Assembly (NCBI GenBank): GCA_946406115.1
Contig: OX291550.1
Span: forward strand, 31,162,722-31,226,721
Source: Apoda limacodes
Taxonomy: Eukaryota > Arthropoda > Insecta > Lepidoptera > Limacodidae
DNA: 64,000 nt
Direction of reading: 5' to 3'
Shown: positions 1 through 12,500 of the stretch, one piece after another
Layout: every line of letters begins with the position of its first letter
Numbering within the stretch: position 1 is the first letter of the stretch
Position numbers and translations under genes: made by a program
Notes under the pieces: model-generated
Told to the model about the DNA's origin: nothing
The model's database searches: none
What the model saw: only the letters and a program-made list of their open reading frames with translations

Positions 1-660
1 CGAATTCGAGATTATCTCTATCAGCAGACCGCAATTGCGTCTTGTTTGCGTTGTAGGCATAGGACTTTTTGCCGAGTAATTACTGTGATCTGTATGTCAC
101 TTCTAATATATTACTATTAATCTTTGAACAATAACTACATTTAGGCAGCGCTTTATACGTTGTTACATAGATGTTAATGAAACTGCTCAACGGAAAGAAG
201 ACTTAATACACTAGAACTTAAAGTTTATTTTCTAAAATTGAATAATGATATCGAAAGGTGGTAGAACAGCAATAGAATATAAGTCGCATAACGATTGTTA
301 TTTGGCGAGCTTTGTTTATAATTGTTCATTCTGCCGGCAGCGTCTGGCGGAGACGGTTGTGGTAATTAACGTAACATAACATTAAGAACGATATGATGCG
401 ATTGATGTGAATGCTTTTTTGTTTTTTTTTCCAAATATTTAAATAAAAAAATTGTATTATTTCATGTGTGCGTAGTACAAGTACACAAACAATATGTACA
501 ATATTATTTTCTTTTTACACTGAGATTTGTTATTTTATAAGAAGGAAAACAAATTTGAAGGTTTATTTTATGAGAGTATGAAATGGAGATGAAAGTATTT
601 GAATTGCGTAGCACGTAAAAACTTTTTTGAACCATTTCAAGAACATTAACATATTTAAAT
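1..660. other. No recognisable feature
   Basis: AT-rich. I searched for the missing Cluap1 N-terminal exons here and found no matching peptide on the + strand. Confidence 0.5.
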
Positions 661-1697
661 TAGATCGGATTCCATATACATACAGCATATTCGAACTGGG
701 AACGCATTAAAGAATTTTAAATTTAGAACACGAACGCAATACAAGGCCATACATTTTGTATGCTTTATTGACAATGTTGTCTTTATGTAGATCCAAGTGT
801 AGTTTACTGTCAAATGTTATGCCAAGGTCCTTAACAAAGTTTACCTTTTTAAGAGTCGAACCACATAGTATGTGGGTGAAATCCTTTATCTGTTTTTTTT
901 TCGTAAAAGTTACAGATTTGCATTTATTTAAGCTTAATTGAAGTTTATTAGTATAGCAGTAATCTGTAAATCTATTTAAGTCCTCTTTGAATTTAGTATA
1001 ATCATCGCGATTGTTAATGATATGTTAAATTTTAATATCTTCAGCATATAGAATGTTATTAAAAAATTTAAAACAACGTTTAACATAATTAATAAACAGA
1101 CAAATAATAAATGGCCCAAAATTGATCTTTGCGGCACAAAACTTATTGTAACACACAGAGATTCATATCCATTTAGTAATAAATTTCTGGGTTCGATTTG
1201 TAACGAAAAACTTAAACCACTGCCACAAATTACCGCATATCCCATTAAAGGCTATTTTTTCAAGAAGTATTTTGTGGTCCACTCTGTCAAATGCGTTCCA
1301 AAAATCAGTATAAATGCAGTCAACTTGCTTCATATTGTCCATGAATTGAAATAAGTAAGAAGTATAAACTAAGAGGTTTGTTACAGTTGTTCTTTTCTTA
1401 ACAAAACTAGTCCGGGACCGCTACGTTTTGAGGTCTCTAAGAAAATTAGAGATAAAAATGTTACTTTCAATTTATTAATGAAGTAGTAATATATATATAT
1501 ACGCATTTTGTGTTATTGAACAATACCTAACTAATCGCCTTAATAGCTCTGAAAAAATATAACAGTGGGTAAAATAAGCTTTACGCGTTTTCGATCGATC
1601 GTATCTGTTTGCGTAATTTGCGGCAAACAAACGGCATATAATCTCACTAACGAGTGGCAAGTGTGTGCGTTTATTTTGCTAGTAAAGTAAGTGAAAG

Positions 1698-2065
1698 ATG
1701 GAAGATGAAAACAATAAATGTGTGATATGTGATATGTGGTCTGATATTAGATATTAATATAGTGGTTGGTAAAGAAAGGGGATTATCGAACTTTATTAAA
1801 TCAAGCATTGCTAGGGAAGATGGAAAAGCAGACTTTTTTAAGGACCGCTGAAATCAAAATGCACAAAAAGTGTCGTAACACGTACAATAATCCCAAATGC
1901 ATTGCAGCAGAAAAAAAAGGAAAAAGGAAAAGCCGCAGTCGGTATCTTTTAGCGAGTTTCATTACCAAAATAAGTGCTTGTTTTGCAACAAGGATGCTTC
2001 ATTAGCATTTGATGGACAGCAAAGCAAAAATCCTATATGTACACTAGTTAAGGCACCAAGATAGG
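1698..2065 (+). pseudogene. Degenerate Cys-rich (zinc-binding) N-terminal gene fragment of the 3-kb transposon
   Basis: Starts MEDENNKCVICDMWSDI at 1698, then in shifted frames VVGKERGLSNFIKSSIARED (about 1762), GKADFFKDR, EIKMHKKCRNTYNNPKCIAA (about 1850) and EFHYQNKCLFCNKDASLAF (about 1960), ending in a stop at about 2062. Pairs CxxC, HxxC and CxxC suggest a zinc-binding module. At least two frameshifts or stops make it inactive. I recall related N-termini from uncharacterised transposon-derived proteins in insects, but cannot name the family with assurance. No catalytic domain follows, so this copy is a deletion derivative. Confidence 0.6.
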
Positions 2066-2250
2066 TAGGTTGGTACTTATATTTGAACGCGCTTTTCTGT
2101 AAAAGGTTCGGTTTGGTTAAATTGTTGACCCCTTCCTTCCCTTCTACGTAGCTACCACGTTCCACGGACGGTAACGCTTAGTTAGGACCCCCCCCCCCCC
2201 ATCTTCATTCCTTTCCGTAACGGTTGTTTTGTTTGGCTCTAGGTGAAAAA

Positions 2251-2765
2251 AGCGGCCAAGTGCGAGTCGGACTCGCCCATGAAGGGTTTCTTAGCAGCAA
2301 GTAACATAATATAAAAGTTCTTGTAGTTCGTTGTAACTTTGATCAATGTTTTACGATTTATAACGTATTAAAAAAAACTACTTACTAGATCTCGTTCAAA
2401 ACAATTTTTGGTGGAAGTATGTATGCATGGTATTGTAGGTACATCATATATTTTTTTTAGTTTTATCATTCTCTTATTTTAGAAGTTACAGGGGGTGAGG
2501 GACACATATTACCACTTTGGAAGTGACTCACGCGCAAACTATTCCTAAATATTATTTTTGAAGACCTATCCATAGTTATGGGTCTGATGAAAAAAAAATA
2601 TTTTTGAGTTTCAGTTCTAAGTATGGGGAACCCCCAAATTTTTTTGTTATTTTTTTCTATTTTTGTGTGAAAATCTTAATGCGGTCACAGAATACATCAA
2701 CTTACCAAGTTTCAAGAGTATAAGTTCTTCTAGTTTCGGAAAAAAGTGGCTGCGACATATATTAT
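2251..2765 (+). repeat. Dispersed lepidopteran repeat (GCGAGTCGGACTCGC family), copy 1
   Basis: Begins GCGGCCAAGTGCGAGTCGGA and CGCCCATGAAGGGTTTC; a second copy begins similarly at 37262. I know this start from abundant moth and butterfly repeats. It lies inside the 3-kb transposon. Confidence 0.6.
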
Positions 2766-3153
2766 ATGTTATATATATGTATTTGTAAAGTTAGTCAATC
2801 ATAATTGTATTAGCATTTGGCATTAAAACTTTTTTAATTGTTTGGTAATTTTTTTATTAAGAAAACTATTTAAATGTGTTCTAACACAAATAGTATATAA
2901 AATAAATGGGGATCGATATAGTACACCTTACTAAATGGGTTTTATTCGTTGAATATTTTTTCGTTGTAAAATGCATAATTCTTGCGTTTAGTAGCACTAT
3001 GATGTGATACTAATGTTTAAATAATCAAACTAAATTAAAATGTTGATTTTTATTAAAGTTTTATTAAATTGTATACCTTAAATATAGTTACTCAATATGT
3101 TTATTACGATAACGGCGTAAACATTTTCAGACTTAACGTAACTCTAGTTACCC

Positions 3154-3202
3154 TGGTGTTGGTGTTGGTGTTGGTGTTGGTGTTGGTGTTGGTGTTGGTG
3201 TG
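3154..3202 (+). repeat. GGTGTT hexamer array, eight copies
   Basis: Perfect (GGTGTT)n run inside the 3-kb DNA transposon. Confidence 0.95.
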
Positions 3203-3264
3203 TTGCTTAGCAAATTAAAGACCCTTCCATAATTGAAAATTGTTTTACAATTAAAAAAGATATC

Positions 3265-3384
3265 GCGTAACAGACGTAACAGACGTAACAGACGTAACAG
3301 ACGTAACAGACGTAACAGACGTAACAGACGTAACAGACGTAACAGACGTAACAGACGTAACAGACGTAACAGACGTAACAGACG
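3265..3384 (+). repeat. 9-bp array (CGTAACAGA), about 13 copies
   Basis: Perfect tandem copies. Because nine is a multiple of three and the unit lacks stops in several frames, it creates spurious open frames on both strands that should not be taken as genes. Confidence 0.95.
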
Positions 3385-3559
3385 CCCAAAACAACATACA
3401 GTCGAATTTAAAACCTCCTCCTTTTTTTACGTTGGTTAAAAACATACCAAACGATTTATAATTATTTATTTTTATGAATCGGTAATGTCACAATCTATAC
3501 ATATAATAAAATGATAGGAAAGTCAAAACTGTACATTGAATATTTTTTTAAAAGAATAC

Positions 3560-4035
3560 TTGGGGTGTGATCTACAATCGATACCGAAGCCAAAAATATA
3601 GTTTTTAGAATTTTTGTCTGTTTGTAATTGTATGTTCGGGATAAACTAAAAAAATACTGCATGGATTTACTTCAAATTTGGCACGAATATTATTAAGAAG
3701 TCGGGTCAACATATAGGCTACATATAATCACGCTATCACCTACAGGGAACACCTTTATTTCTTCAACGCATTCTGTAAAAACGTGTAATCTAACGACGCA
3801 TATTTGACTTGCATCTTAATTATTAATTATTCTACTCACACATAGCCATTTATTTTATGTTAAAAAATCGTGTTAACTCATAACTTAAATGTGTTATAAT
3901 TTTTCACTATATAAAAATGTATCCTATTTGCTAACTAGATGGCGTCGAATTAGATCGCGCTATGGTTTCGTTCACAAAAAGTGATGTTATAGTATAGCGT
4001 TCACGCAGACGACGTCGCGGGCAGCAGCTAGTTGT
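3560..4035 (+). repeat. SINE-like dispersed repeat ending GCGGGCAGCAGCTAG
   Basis: Contains TTTTTGTCTGTTTGTAATTG near the start and ends GACGACGTCGCGGGCAGCAG, the hallmark end of a common lepidopteran repeat. A relative is at 45650-45940. Confidence 0.55.
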
Positions 4036-5581
4036 TAATATTTTGATTCATATACGCTGTAGTCTTCCAACGAAAACTCATTGATTCCGTATGATTTCTC
4101 CCCTAGTTCTACTATTTTTTTCAACTCTAATTTTTTTTGGCAATGATTTTACATACTAACTCTATATCAGTTTGCAATGGACGAAGATGACACAAACTGG
4201 GTTTGTACACTACCCAAGCTATCCTAAATATGATACTGTCATATTTTTTAACTTTAATTTAATTTTGCCTGTTTTAATTTGAAATAAAAAAAATTGACAC
4301 AAATCATCGAATTGCTGAAAATGTAAGTGCAAGAAATAACGCAATATATATGCAAAAAATTAGCGACTTTAGAATTTTTGTAACTTATGACCTCAAAATA
4401 CGCTAACGGTCCCGGACTAAACCGTGTTGTTGAGGAATAATGCAGTGATGTAAGCTTGGATATATTTTATTATGTACCATCTTCTGAAAAAGTTAAGACA
4501 GAGCAGATAATATAGATATTGCCCGATAGTTCTTAACGTTCTACTTTTGAATACTTTATAACTCTACTTAACTTTATAAATAGGGACAATTATTGCGGTT
4601 TCCCAAATGCAGGGGAATACTCCTTCTTTAAGACTTTTATTAAATAATATACATATTGGTTTAGATATATTGTCACCTGTTAGTTTGAGGAATATCGGGG
4701 AAATGTTGTCAGCTCCAGTCCCCTGCGATGGCTAGTCCCCTTTGATGTATCAAGATTTTTTATTTCTAGGCTTATATCCTTTAGAGAGATTGAGATATTA
4801 GTAATATTGATGTAAGAATTATTACAGGTTATGTCATCAATATTAAAATTATCTATAATAGTGGAAGGTTCAAAGACCGAACGAAAAATTTCGAAAATAT
4901 GTTGCAAATATCCTCAGAGAAGTTGGCACGAGCATTTTTAAAATGCATCGTACTCGGTATGTCTAAACCATCTCTTTAATTAGACACATATTTCCAAAAG
5001 TGTTTCATTTTACCCTTTATACTATTTTCTAAGAACCTTATGTATTGTAAATAACATTTAAAAGACTCAGTTTTAAACCTAGCTCTGAAAATTGAGAAAA
5101 TTTCATAATCACATTTATTTTTGTATTTTTTCCATTTAATCCACATTTTTTTTTTAAATATGTTTTAAGGTGGGCGTAAACCATTCAGGAAATGTATTCT
5201 GTCGTACAGTTATTAATGGAAGATTATATTTAATGAGTTTGTAAACATTTCCATAGAAAGCAGATACCGAATCTTCAGCAGATAAATCTTTCAACAATGT
5301 ATTCCAGTCTGTGTTTGCAAGCTTTTCATTTATTACAGATTAATCAGTTTTCATCAATTTGAAAACTATACTTTAAATAAATATTTTTATCAAAAAATAT
5401 TTTCTATATCCAAATATGGAACAAATACATAAATAGCAGGATGAAAATTATTATCAGAAGGAACTAGAACTAGAGGAGCAGGCGAACAAATGGTTTCAGC
5501 GGAATTAGTTATAAATAAGTCTAAAATTCTATTGAGATTATTACGTAATCTTTTTATTTGAAAACAGTTCATATATGACAT

Positions 5582-5856
5582 TCCTCGCCAGCCTCCATAC
5601 GTCCTCACTGTTGGGGCACGGCCTACCCTCATAAGCGAGGGTGATTTGTGCCATAGTCCACGGGCGGCCCCAGTGCGTATTGTGGACTTCACATACGTCT
5701 TTTTTTTTTTTGAAGTATGCTGGTTTCCTTTACCGAAATTAAGAAATGACTCATTGGTACACGTCAACCCCGGGGTTCGAACCCCCGCCACTTGGGACAT
5801 GAATTTAAACCCCTCGGCCACCACCGACTACAATATATATATATGACAATAATACA
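5582..5856 (-). mobile_element. tRNA-derived SINE with target-site duplication
   Basis: On the - strand it begins with a tRNA-like head (GTGGCCGAGGGGTTTAAA, then the B-box GGGGTTCGAACCC at about 5772-5786) and ends GAGGGTAGGCCGTGCCCCAA then GAGGCTGGCGAGG. ATATATGACAT stands at both edges (about 5571-5582 and 5857-5869). It interrupts the endonuclease domain of the Jockey-type element, whose reading continues on either side. Confidence 0.75.
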
Positions 5857-6065
5857 ATATATATGACATAGAATTTGCAAAATGCCTATGTGAAGCATTA
5901 GGATTTGCTACCGCAGCCGGCAAACAATTCGTATTGACGTCAACCCAGTCTAAAGATGGCAAGTTATAGTCACCTACAATCCAGTAGTTGTTCACACTCG
6001 TACAGATAAGTTTGCATGTAGTCAAAGTGAGCCTCGTAGATATGCTAGTCTTGATTTAGAGGAAT

Positions 6066-6985
6066 ATACCCAACACTAATAATGTGTCTTTGGCACTTAC
6101 CTGCCGGCAATTCAACTATTACATTACAACGGACATAGGTATACACCGCTTCGCTCCCAGTTCGCGTGCTACAGATACAGCCTATTCGCTTAACGCTCGC
6201 TTCAGCTTTAGCGTCACGATCGCTACAAAATACAACGTACCGCGCGTCTATAAGAGCGTTCCATCTGGCTACTTTTTAACAGAAATTGTAAGCGGTTTGC
6301 GTTTCATGCTTTTGGTAGCAAAATCATAGTAAAATCTAATGTTGACTTTTAGCGTTTCGTCTGAGTGGTTTTGCTACGAAATGTTGCTATCAAGAACTCA
6401 TGTCGGGCGGTGGGTATTTTGCGCTACTTTTTGACAGCTGTCAAATGTGATAGTGAATCCTTTGAGAAAAATACTTATAACTTTGTTTTTTTAGAGAAAA
6501 GTTTATTTTTGCATTATCAACTATATATCTTTGTTATTATCTACGAAAAAATCAAAATAAAATACTCAAACATATACACATACGGAACTGTCAAAGAATG
6601 ACGCGAAACGCGTTTTGTTGGAACAATAATAGCGCCGCTGAAATTATAAGATGCGCTTAGACGGAACGGATAGTTGGTGCTAAAATGAGGTTTTACTATT
6701 TAATTCAACGCGGCTCAGAAGGAACGCCCTATGTATCCACTGTCTGCCATAGAGGAAACAAATACTTGCTGTCTGCTATTTCCGAACATGACCAGGTTTC
6801 AATTAATATAAAGACATCAAAGGAATGCGATTATATATTTATATATAGTGTATGTATTTTTGTTCTTAGTCGGCGACAATTTTGATAGTAACTAGAAGTA
6901 TTCACGGTGAAGGCGACGGGTGCCATATCTACTAGGTACTACTTATGTTTAAAAACTAAAACTAGTATGGAACAAGATTCTTTCG
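6066..6985. other. Unassigned intergenic or intronic sequence
   Basis: Short open frames only (60-81 codons) with no recognised motif. A TTTGACAGCTGTCAAA palindrome lies at about 6429 and a short inverted pair TAGCAAAATCA / TGGTTTTGCTA at 6317-6376. Confidence 0.5.
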
Positions 6986-7140
6986 CTTACTGAATACCTA
7001 TATACTCATATACTGTTTACCTATATACTCATATACTGTTTACCTATATACTGTATACCTATATACTGTATATCTATATACTGTATACCTATATACTCAT
7101 ATACTGTATACCTATATAGGTACTGTATATCTATATACTG
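6986..7140 (+). repeat. Degenerate TATATACTGTATACC array
   Basis: Units of about 14-21 bases built from CCTATATACT and CATATACTG, just upstream of Cluap1 exon 7445-7615. Confidence 0.85.
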
Positions 7141-7444
7141 GAAGGCAGCGCTGTTAGTACACAAATTCAAAGTCTCCAATAAATCACGTTTGAATGCAAA
7201 AAATTGTAATACGTGTAATATTTGTCTTTTCACAGCATAGGTACTGTAACTGCGACTTTCACACAATATTACTGTAATAAATTTGGAATGATCTATAAAT
7301 GGTACCCGTAACAAGAATATGTTTCGTGTTTCTGTATATTTGACCAACTGACCATCGGTCCTTTGATATATAGGTATAGGTTCTATCTAATTATGTGATA
7401 GGTTGAAGTTGGAAAAAGGGTTTTTTGTGTGATTGTTGTGCTAG

Positions 7445-9568
7445 CACTCCCGCGGTAACGTGCGGCTGAACGGACGGCGTGTGTACGGCGCGGACGGGTG
7501 GGCGGTGCGCGAGCTGCTGAAGGTTGCGACGCTGCTGCGGCACGCGCTGCGCCCACCGAGCCCGCGCCGCAACCAGCCGGACACAGCGCCGCTTACGTAC
7601 GACCTCGGCTCCAGGGTGAGCACTTACTATTCTATGCAACATCAACAGGACCAGCCAGATCATCAGACATCAGACCACACGGGATGCGGTCGGCTCAAGG
7701 AGAGCGGAACGAGACGCCCCTTACTTAGATTTTGACATTCTTTTTTACTATCTATTGTTGTTTAATTTATTATTTTTCTATCTGTTTAATCAGAAAACCC
7801 TTTTTTTTAATGATATTTAGTTTCTTTCAAAGAATAAATGTGCTGTCTGTCTTACCTGTACACACGATAAGTCTCGATCTTCAATAAGAAGTGCCCTATT
7901 GTCTAAAGCATGGATTTTTTAATTATTATTTAAAAAATATTACTAATTAAGACTATATTGCATTTCCCATACATTTTCTACGTAACCAATGACTTCATAA
8001 TAAAAACCTGACTTTTAAATCCAAAGCCAAAAGAACACACTGTTAAATGTTTATTGTCTGTCCCTACTATATGTATCCACATCTCAGATCTTAATACCGT
8101 ACAGAATATTTAAAACGTCTCTTCTGTGTTAAGCTGTCAGAAATCAAGCAGACGCGAGTTCTGACGACGGACATCAGCGCCCAGGGAGCTCTCTTGTATG
8201 ACCTGTTGGCTAAAGAACCGGAGAACAAGGTCAGGAGTTTTCATTTGGGTTTATAGGCACTTTACGTTTTAATTTCAACTCGTTTTTTTGCACTTTTTTG
8301 TTTACATGGTTTTTTTGTCGACATACATACCTACCTATACCTACCTATACCTACCTATACCTACCTATACCTACCTATACCTACCTATACCTACCTATAC
8401 CTACCTATACCTACCTATACCTACCTATACCTACCTATACCTACCTATACCTACCTATACCTACCTATACCTACCTATACCTACCTATACCTACCTATAC
8501 CTACCTATACCTACCTATACCTACCTATACCTACCTATACCTACCTATACCTACCTATACCTACCTATACCTACCTATACCTACCTATACCTACCTATAC
8601 CTACCTATACCTACCTATACCTACCTAACCTAACAAAGGTTCTTATCTGGATAAGTATTGAATTGAAATATAATATAAAAATACCTAGTTATTTGTCATT
8701 TAAATTATTTTTATTCCATTGTTATTAATAACAAAATAAAAAAAAGTGTCATCTATGTACTTGTTACTTACCACATGGTAGGAGGTTTCCTGCGCGAACA
8801 CATTAGGTATAACAGTAAGTGCACAGGAGTTACGCGAGCAAGCGTTGTCGCGTCCCCTCGACATGGGGGCGCTGGAGGCGTGCGTGCGGCGCGCGGTGTC
8901 GGCGGCGGCGGTGCGGCTGGCGGCGCGGCGCGACCAGATTGACGGCGTGGCGGCGGGGGAAGCGGCGCTCGACGGGAAGATCGAGCGGCGCCGCGCGGAC
9001 CTCGCGCGCGCAGAGAAGCGGCTCCACGCCGTGCAGAAGATCAAGTGAGGTCCTCACACTCTCACAGAACAGATAATGCGTCTATTAATATCATTTTCTA
9101 ATCTTGTTTAGGTACATGTATGCATGCTTTGTAGGCTTAGGTCAACCCGATCAAATAGACGAGACCAATTACTTCACTTTAGAAATTGTAAGTCCAAGGA
9201 TAGACGATACCAATCCTCTATACGTGCGTTGATGAGGTTTTTTGGGATATATCTGCGACTTCACTAATGTACCTATATCATACAAAGTTACCAATTTTTT
9301 TGTGTTGCAGAAGACTTTACAAACGATGCTGGATGTCATCTCTTATCAGAAAACAAATATTACTATTTATAACAGCTCCTTCTTATGATAAGTGGAATAT
9401 CAGAATAGAATGCGTAATCGAAGCATGTTTGCCAGGCCCGTGTACCAAGCGGAGTTGACGGTTGTGGAACAGGAGATAGAGCAGCTGTGGGAGCAGTACG
9501 TAGTGCGGTACCGGTGCGTGGCCGCGCTGCAGCACCAGCTCTGCGTGCTCGAGGGCGCGCACCAGGAG
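7445..9568 (+). CDS. Cluap1: Cluap1 exon cluster A (four exons: CH-like domain end and first coiled coil)
   Basis: Exon 7445-7615 (57 codons, acceptor TGCTAG, donor GTGAGC) encodes the helix pair typical of the end of the IFT38 CH-like domain. Exon 8134-8229 (32 codons) carries SEIKQTR and GALLYDLL. Exon 8827-9044 carries ELREQALSRPLDM and a basic/acidic coiled coil (EAALDGKIERRRADLARAEK); it ends in phase 2 and joins 9436-9568 to make a Lys codon (KIK-PVYQAEL). The 9568 donor (GTTGGA) is weak, but the next exon at 29113 continues the family alignment without gap or insertion. The three internal introns are short (518, 597 and 391 bp). Confidence 0.93.
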
Positions 9569-12500
9569 GTTGGACCACACTCACTATCACTTACACTTTT
9601 TACGTGGCCTCCCAAATAGACTCTCGCGCCGCCAAGTAGAGATGGCATGTTTAATAATGTTAGAGCTGCGCAGACGGCACTCCTGTTCGATGTTCGATGA
9701 TTTTTACATCTTTTATACGGAAACCGTAGTTGTCTATACTTTTCTATTACTCACGTAAAGTCTTCCGAAAGCAGATCATAAGAACTTCGAAATAGGTAGT
9801 AGCATAGATGTATCCAGGTTTTTTTGAACCTACCACCTTGCCACAGTAAATTTATTATTTTTCAGCCCTGAGGCTGTTTGTGCAATGACTCGTTTTCGGA
9901 TCGCATTCTTAAAAAAAAGATCCGTCATCATGACCTCCATAGTAAATGTATGGCCGCTTGTGCACTGACTCGTTTTCGATTCGTAAAAAAATCCGCGCTC
10001 ATGGCCACCATAGTAAATGTGTTTATTCCGAGGTCCGTGAATCAAAAAAACTGCTTCCTTATTTTATTTTATTTATTTACATTTAGAAACAAACAGTCTT
10101 TAACATATTTTTTTCACAATAGTATCTTATCTTAAAACTAGACCTATAGTTCCCCTGTTTGCTATACATTGAATCTAATGTATCTTAACTTAGCTATACA
10201 TTATTAATTAAATAAAACAAGGTAATAATATACCTACATAATTTAGATTTAATTTAAAGTTAATTATATGTATATGTACACATACATTCACATCCATATA
10301 CCTAAATAAATATGCAAATATACATATTTATCTGTAAAAATATAAACTATATTATTTTAATAGACAGACAGACAAAGGTAAGTTTACCTTTTGTGAAATA
10401 AAATAGATTTGAGTTGTTTTTTATACCTAGGCGAGAGCAGAAAAATATATCTGTTTTGTTGAAGCAGTGTAACTCATCATTATAAAATTTATAAGCGAGC
10501 TTAATAAAACTGTTGCTGACAACATTTACTATTAGAAGTTACGAAAAATAACGTCTTTTTACGACATTCTCTTTCATGTTTGCGAGGGACTCTTATGTTT
10601 ATATATTGTAGCAAAGAAGAGTCAGTAACGTTATTTATGATTTTAAAAATAAATATGGAATCGATAAAATTTCGAAGTTGACAAAGATGCGCGATATTGT
10701 GTCGGCCCGTCGGTAGATATCTCAGTTAATACAGGTACAGCCACTTCTAAAATCTAAAGTCTTTACAAATTTCTTTTGTAGTCTCTCGATCCTATCAGCA
10801 TGAGTCTTATAAAGCGGGTTCCATACGCTACATGCAAATTCTAATATACTGCGGACAAAGCTGTTATATAAAATTATGTAAGTTTTAGGGTTTTTGAAAG
10901 CTTTACCTTTCCTTGGTAAAAATATTAGCTGTTTGTACGCTTTTTTAAGAATGTTATTTATATGTGGCACAAATGTCAGTTTTGAGTCTAAGATAACACC
11001 CAAATCTTGTACCTCTATGACCCTCGTTAGCGGTTCACCACATAATGTATTATCGTCTAAATTGGTTTAATTTTTCTACTGTATGTAATGACATGACATT
11101 TTTGTGCGTTTAAAAACAAACTATTATTATTACAATAAGAATTATAGTTAATAAGATCATTCTGTAATAAGACGCAATCTTGTAGGTTATGGACAACTTT
11201 AAAAATCTTTGTATCATCAGCGTATAAATATATTAGTCCCACAATACTAGATATATCATTTATATAAAGTATACAAAAAAAGTAATGGGCCTAAATGAGA
11301 TCCCTGTGGTATTCCTGAACTTATAGTTAGTATAACTTGCAAGTGCAACAGCTTGACATCTGTTTGTCCCATACACGAAAAAGAGATTTGTAGAACCAAG
11401 ACAATAAATATTGTTAGGGATTCCAAGTAAATATTCATTTGGCTTGACAATATATACTTGTGTTAATGGAATTGGTTTAGTTGAATATAAAATAATATAT
11501 TGTTGTTTTTTTCTTTTGTTCTAAGTAAATTATTTTAAACCAAGACATTATGATACTCTGTTAAGAAAATTTTAATTCTTTGAAAAACAAAACATAAATC
11601 ATTAAGTGAAGAGGACGATATTGTAAAAAAATATATTTCAAAATACATTTTGTTAAAACAAGATTATATTTAGTTTCTACCAACATATTTATAGACTTAG
11701 GTTGAAATGCTTTATCTAATTTGCTTCTAATTTCTTATTTTTTAACTTAAATACGTTTAGTTTTAGAGTGAATTAAAGCTTACTTATTTGAATACATTAA
11801 TTTCTTAAAATAAATATTTATTTAAAACCTTCAGTTGATTGGGAAATACTTTTGACACAACCATTTATTTTTCACGTAACGTTCATAACATCTTTAGAGA
11901 AGAAAGTAAATCTTAGCATTCAAGAATATTATTAGGTAAGAGAATGATATTTGTTATGTTAGATACTTACCTTAAAAAATTTTAAATTTGAAAATTGTAA
12001 ATGTTAAACTGAGAGTGAACTTCTTTTGGGCAGAAAAGTGATTAATACTTGAATCTAAAGAATATCATATGCTTATTCAAATTCAAACTTTTATTAAAAT
12101 TAAGACAATTATCTTTGATGAAAACTCCGATAAGTGTTCAAACCATGAAAATTATTGATTTCTCAAAACAAATAGCAAATCACGAACATCAAACTAACAC
12201 GATTTTTTGTCAAAACGAAGAATATTATTCTTAATAATATTATTCTTAAATAGCCCTGTTTTGCGTGTTTAGTCAACATTAGTTATTATTAAACGAAGAC
12301 ACGTTTGTCTAGGACCAAAACAAACTAACGAATTTTAATTTGAAACATCAAATTCTCAACGTAACAATTTACACGTGTTTACTCAAAATAATTATTTTTT
12401 TTCCAAATAAATAATATAATATTCTGTAACACAACTTAGATTATTAGTTCTGTGACTTGGTCAAGAGATGGCGCTGTTATTACAATAGAACACGCTATGG

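Larger units (their letters stand above)
1408..4419. mobile_element. DNA transposon, 3.0 kb, 13-bp TIRs and 3-bp AAC target duplication
   Basis: Left end TAGTCCGGGACCG at 1408-1420 and its exact complement CGGTCCCGGACTA at 4407-4419; a second matching block (TTTTGAGGTC at 1427, GACCTCAAAA at 4389) extends the inverted repeat. It is flanked by AAC at 1405-1407 and 4420-4422. Removing the element and one AAC restores an uninterrupted reading through the host Jockey RT, which confirms the borders. It contains a degenerate Cys-rich gene (1698-2065), a dispersed repeat (2251-2760), a GGTGTT array, a 9-bp array and a SINE-like repeat (3560-4035). The superfamily is not certain; a 3-bp duplication and Cys-rich N-terminus would suit Academ. 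Confidence 0.85.
665..6065 (-). mobile_element. Jockey-type non-LTR retrotransposon, decayed and twice interrupted
   Basis: Reading the - strand from 6065 down: an AP-endonuclease domain (WIVGDYNLPSLDW at about 5960, then RILDLFITN and PSDNNFHPAI at about 5460-5540), a linker with KFPEWFTP and FWKYVSN motifs (4980-5200), the start of the RT (PCIWETAIIVPIY at about 4600), RT core (VKKRTTVTNLL, YTDFWNAFDRVDHKILL at about 1270-1400), a degenerate YADD box (YAEDIKI, about 1045), KDLGITFDSKL (about 800) and QFEYAVCIWNPI (about 670). Many stops and frameshifts. It is split by the DNA transposon at 1408-4419 and the SINE at 5582-5856. Confidence 0.8.

Noticed and set aside
3207..3445. Three overlapping open frames with repeated CYV, NRR and SVT peptides
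   Set aside because: They are translations of the 9-bp CGTAACAGA array on both strands; period nine keeps frames open without selection.
1408..4419. TA target duplication (Tc1/mariner-type) for the 3-kb element
   Set aside because: TA also stands at both edges, but removing TA leaves five extra bases in the interrupted RT frame. Treating TAGTCCGGGACCG as the terminus and AAC as the duplication restores the frame exactly.
1..7444. Missing Cluap1 N-terminal exons
   Set aside because: No + strand peptide resembling the IFT38 N-terminus was found; most of this span is accounted for by mobile elements.
8288..8728. Open frames of 111 and 146 codons rich in YLPIPTYT
   Set aside because: Translations of the 10-bp intronic minisatellite between two secure Cluap1 exons.
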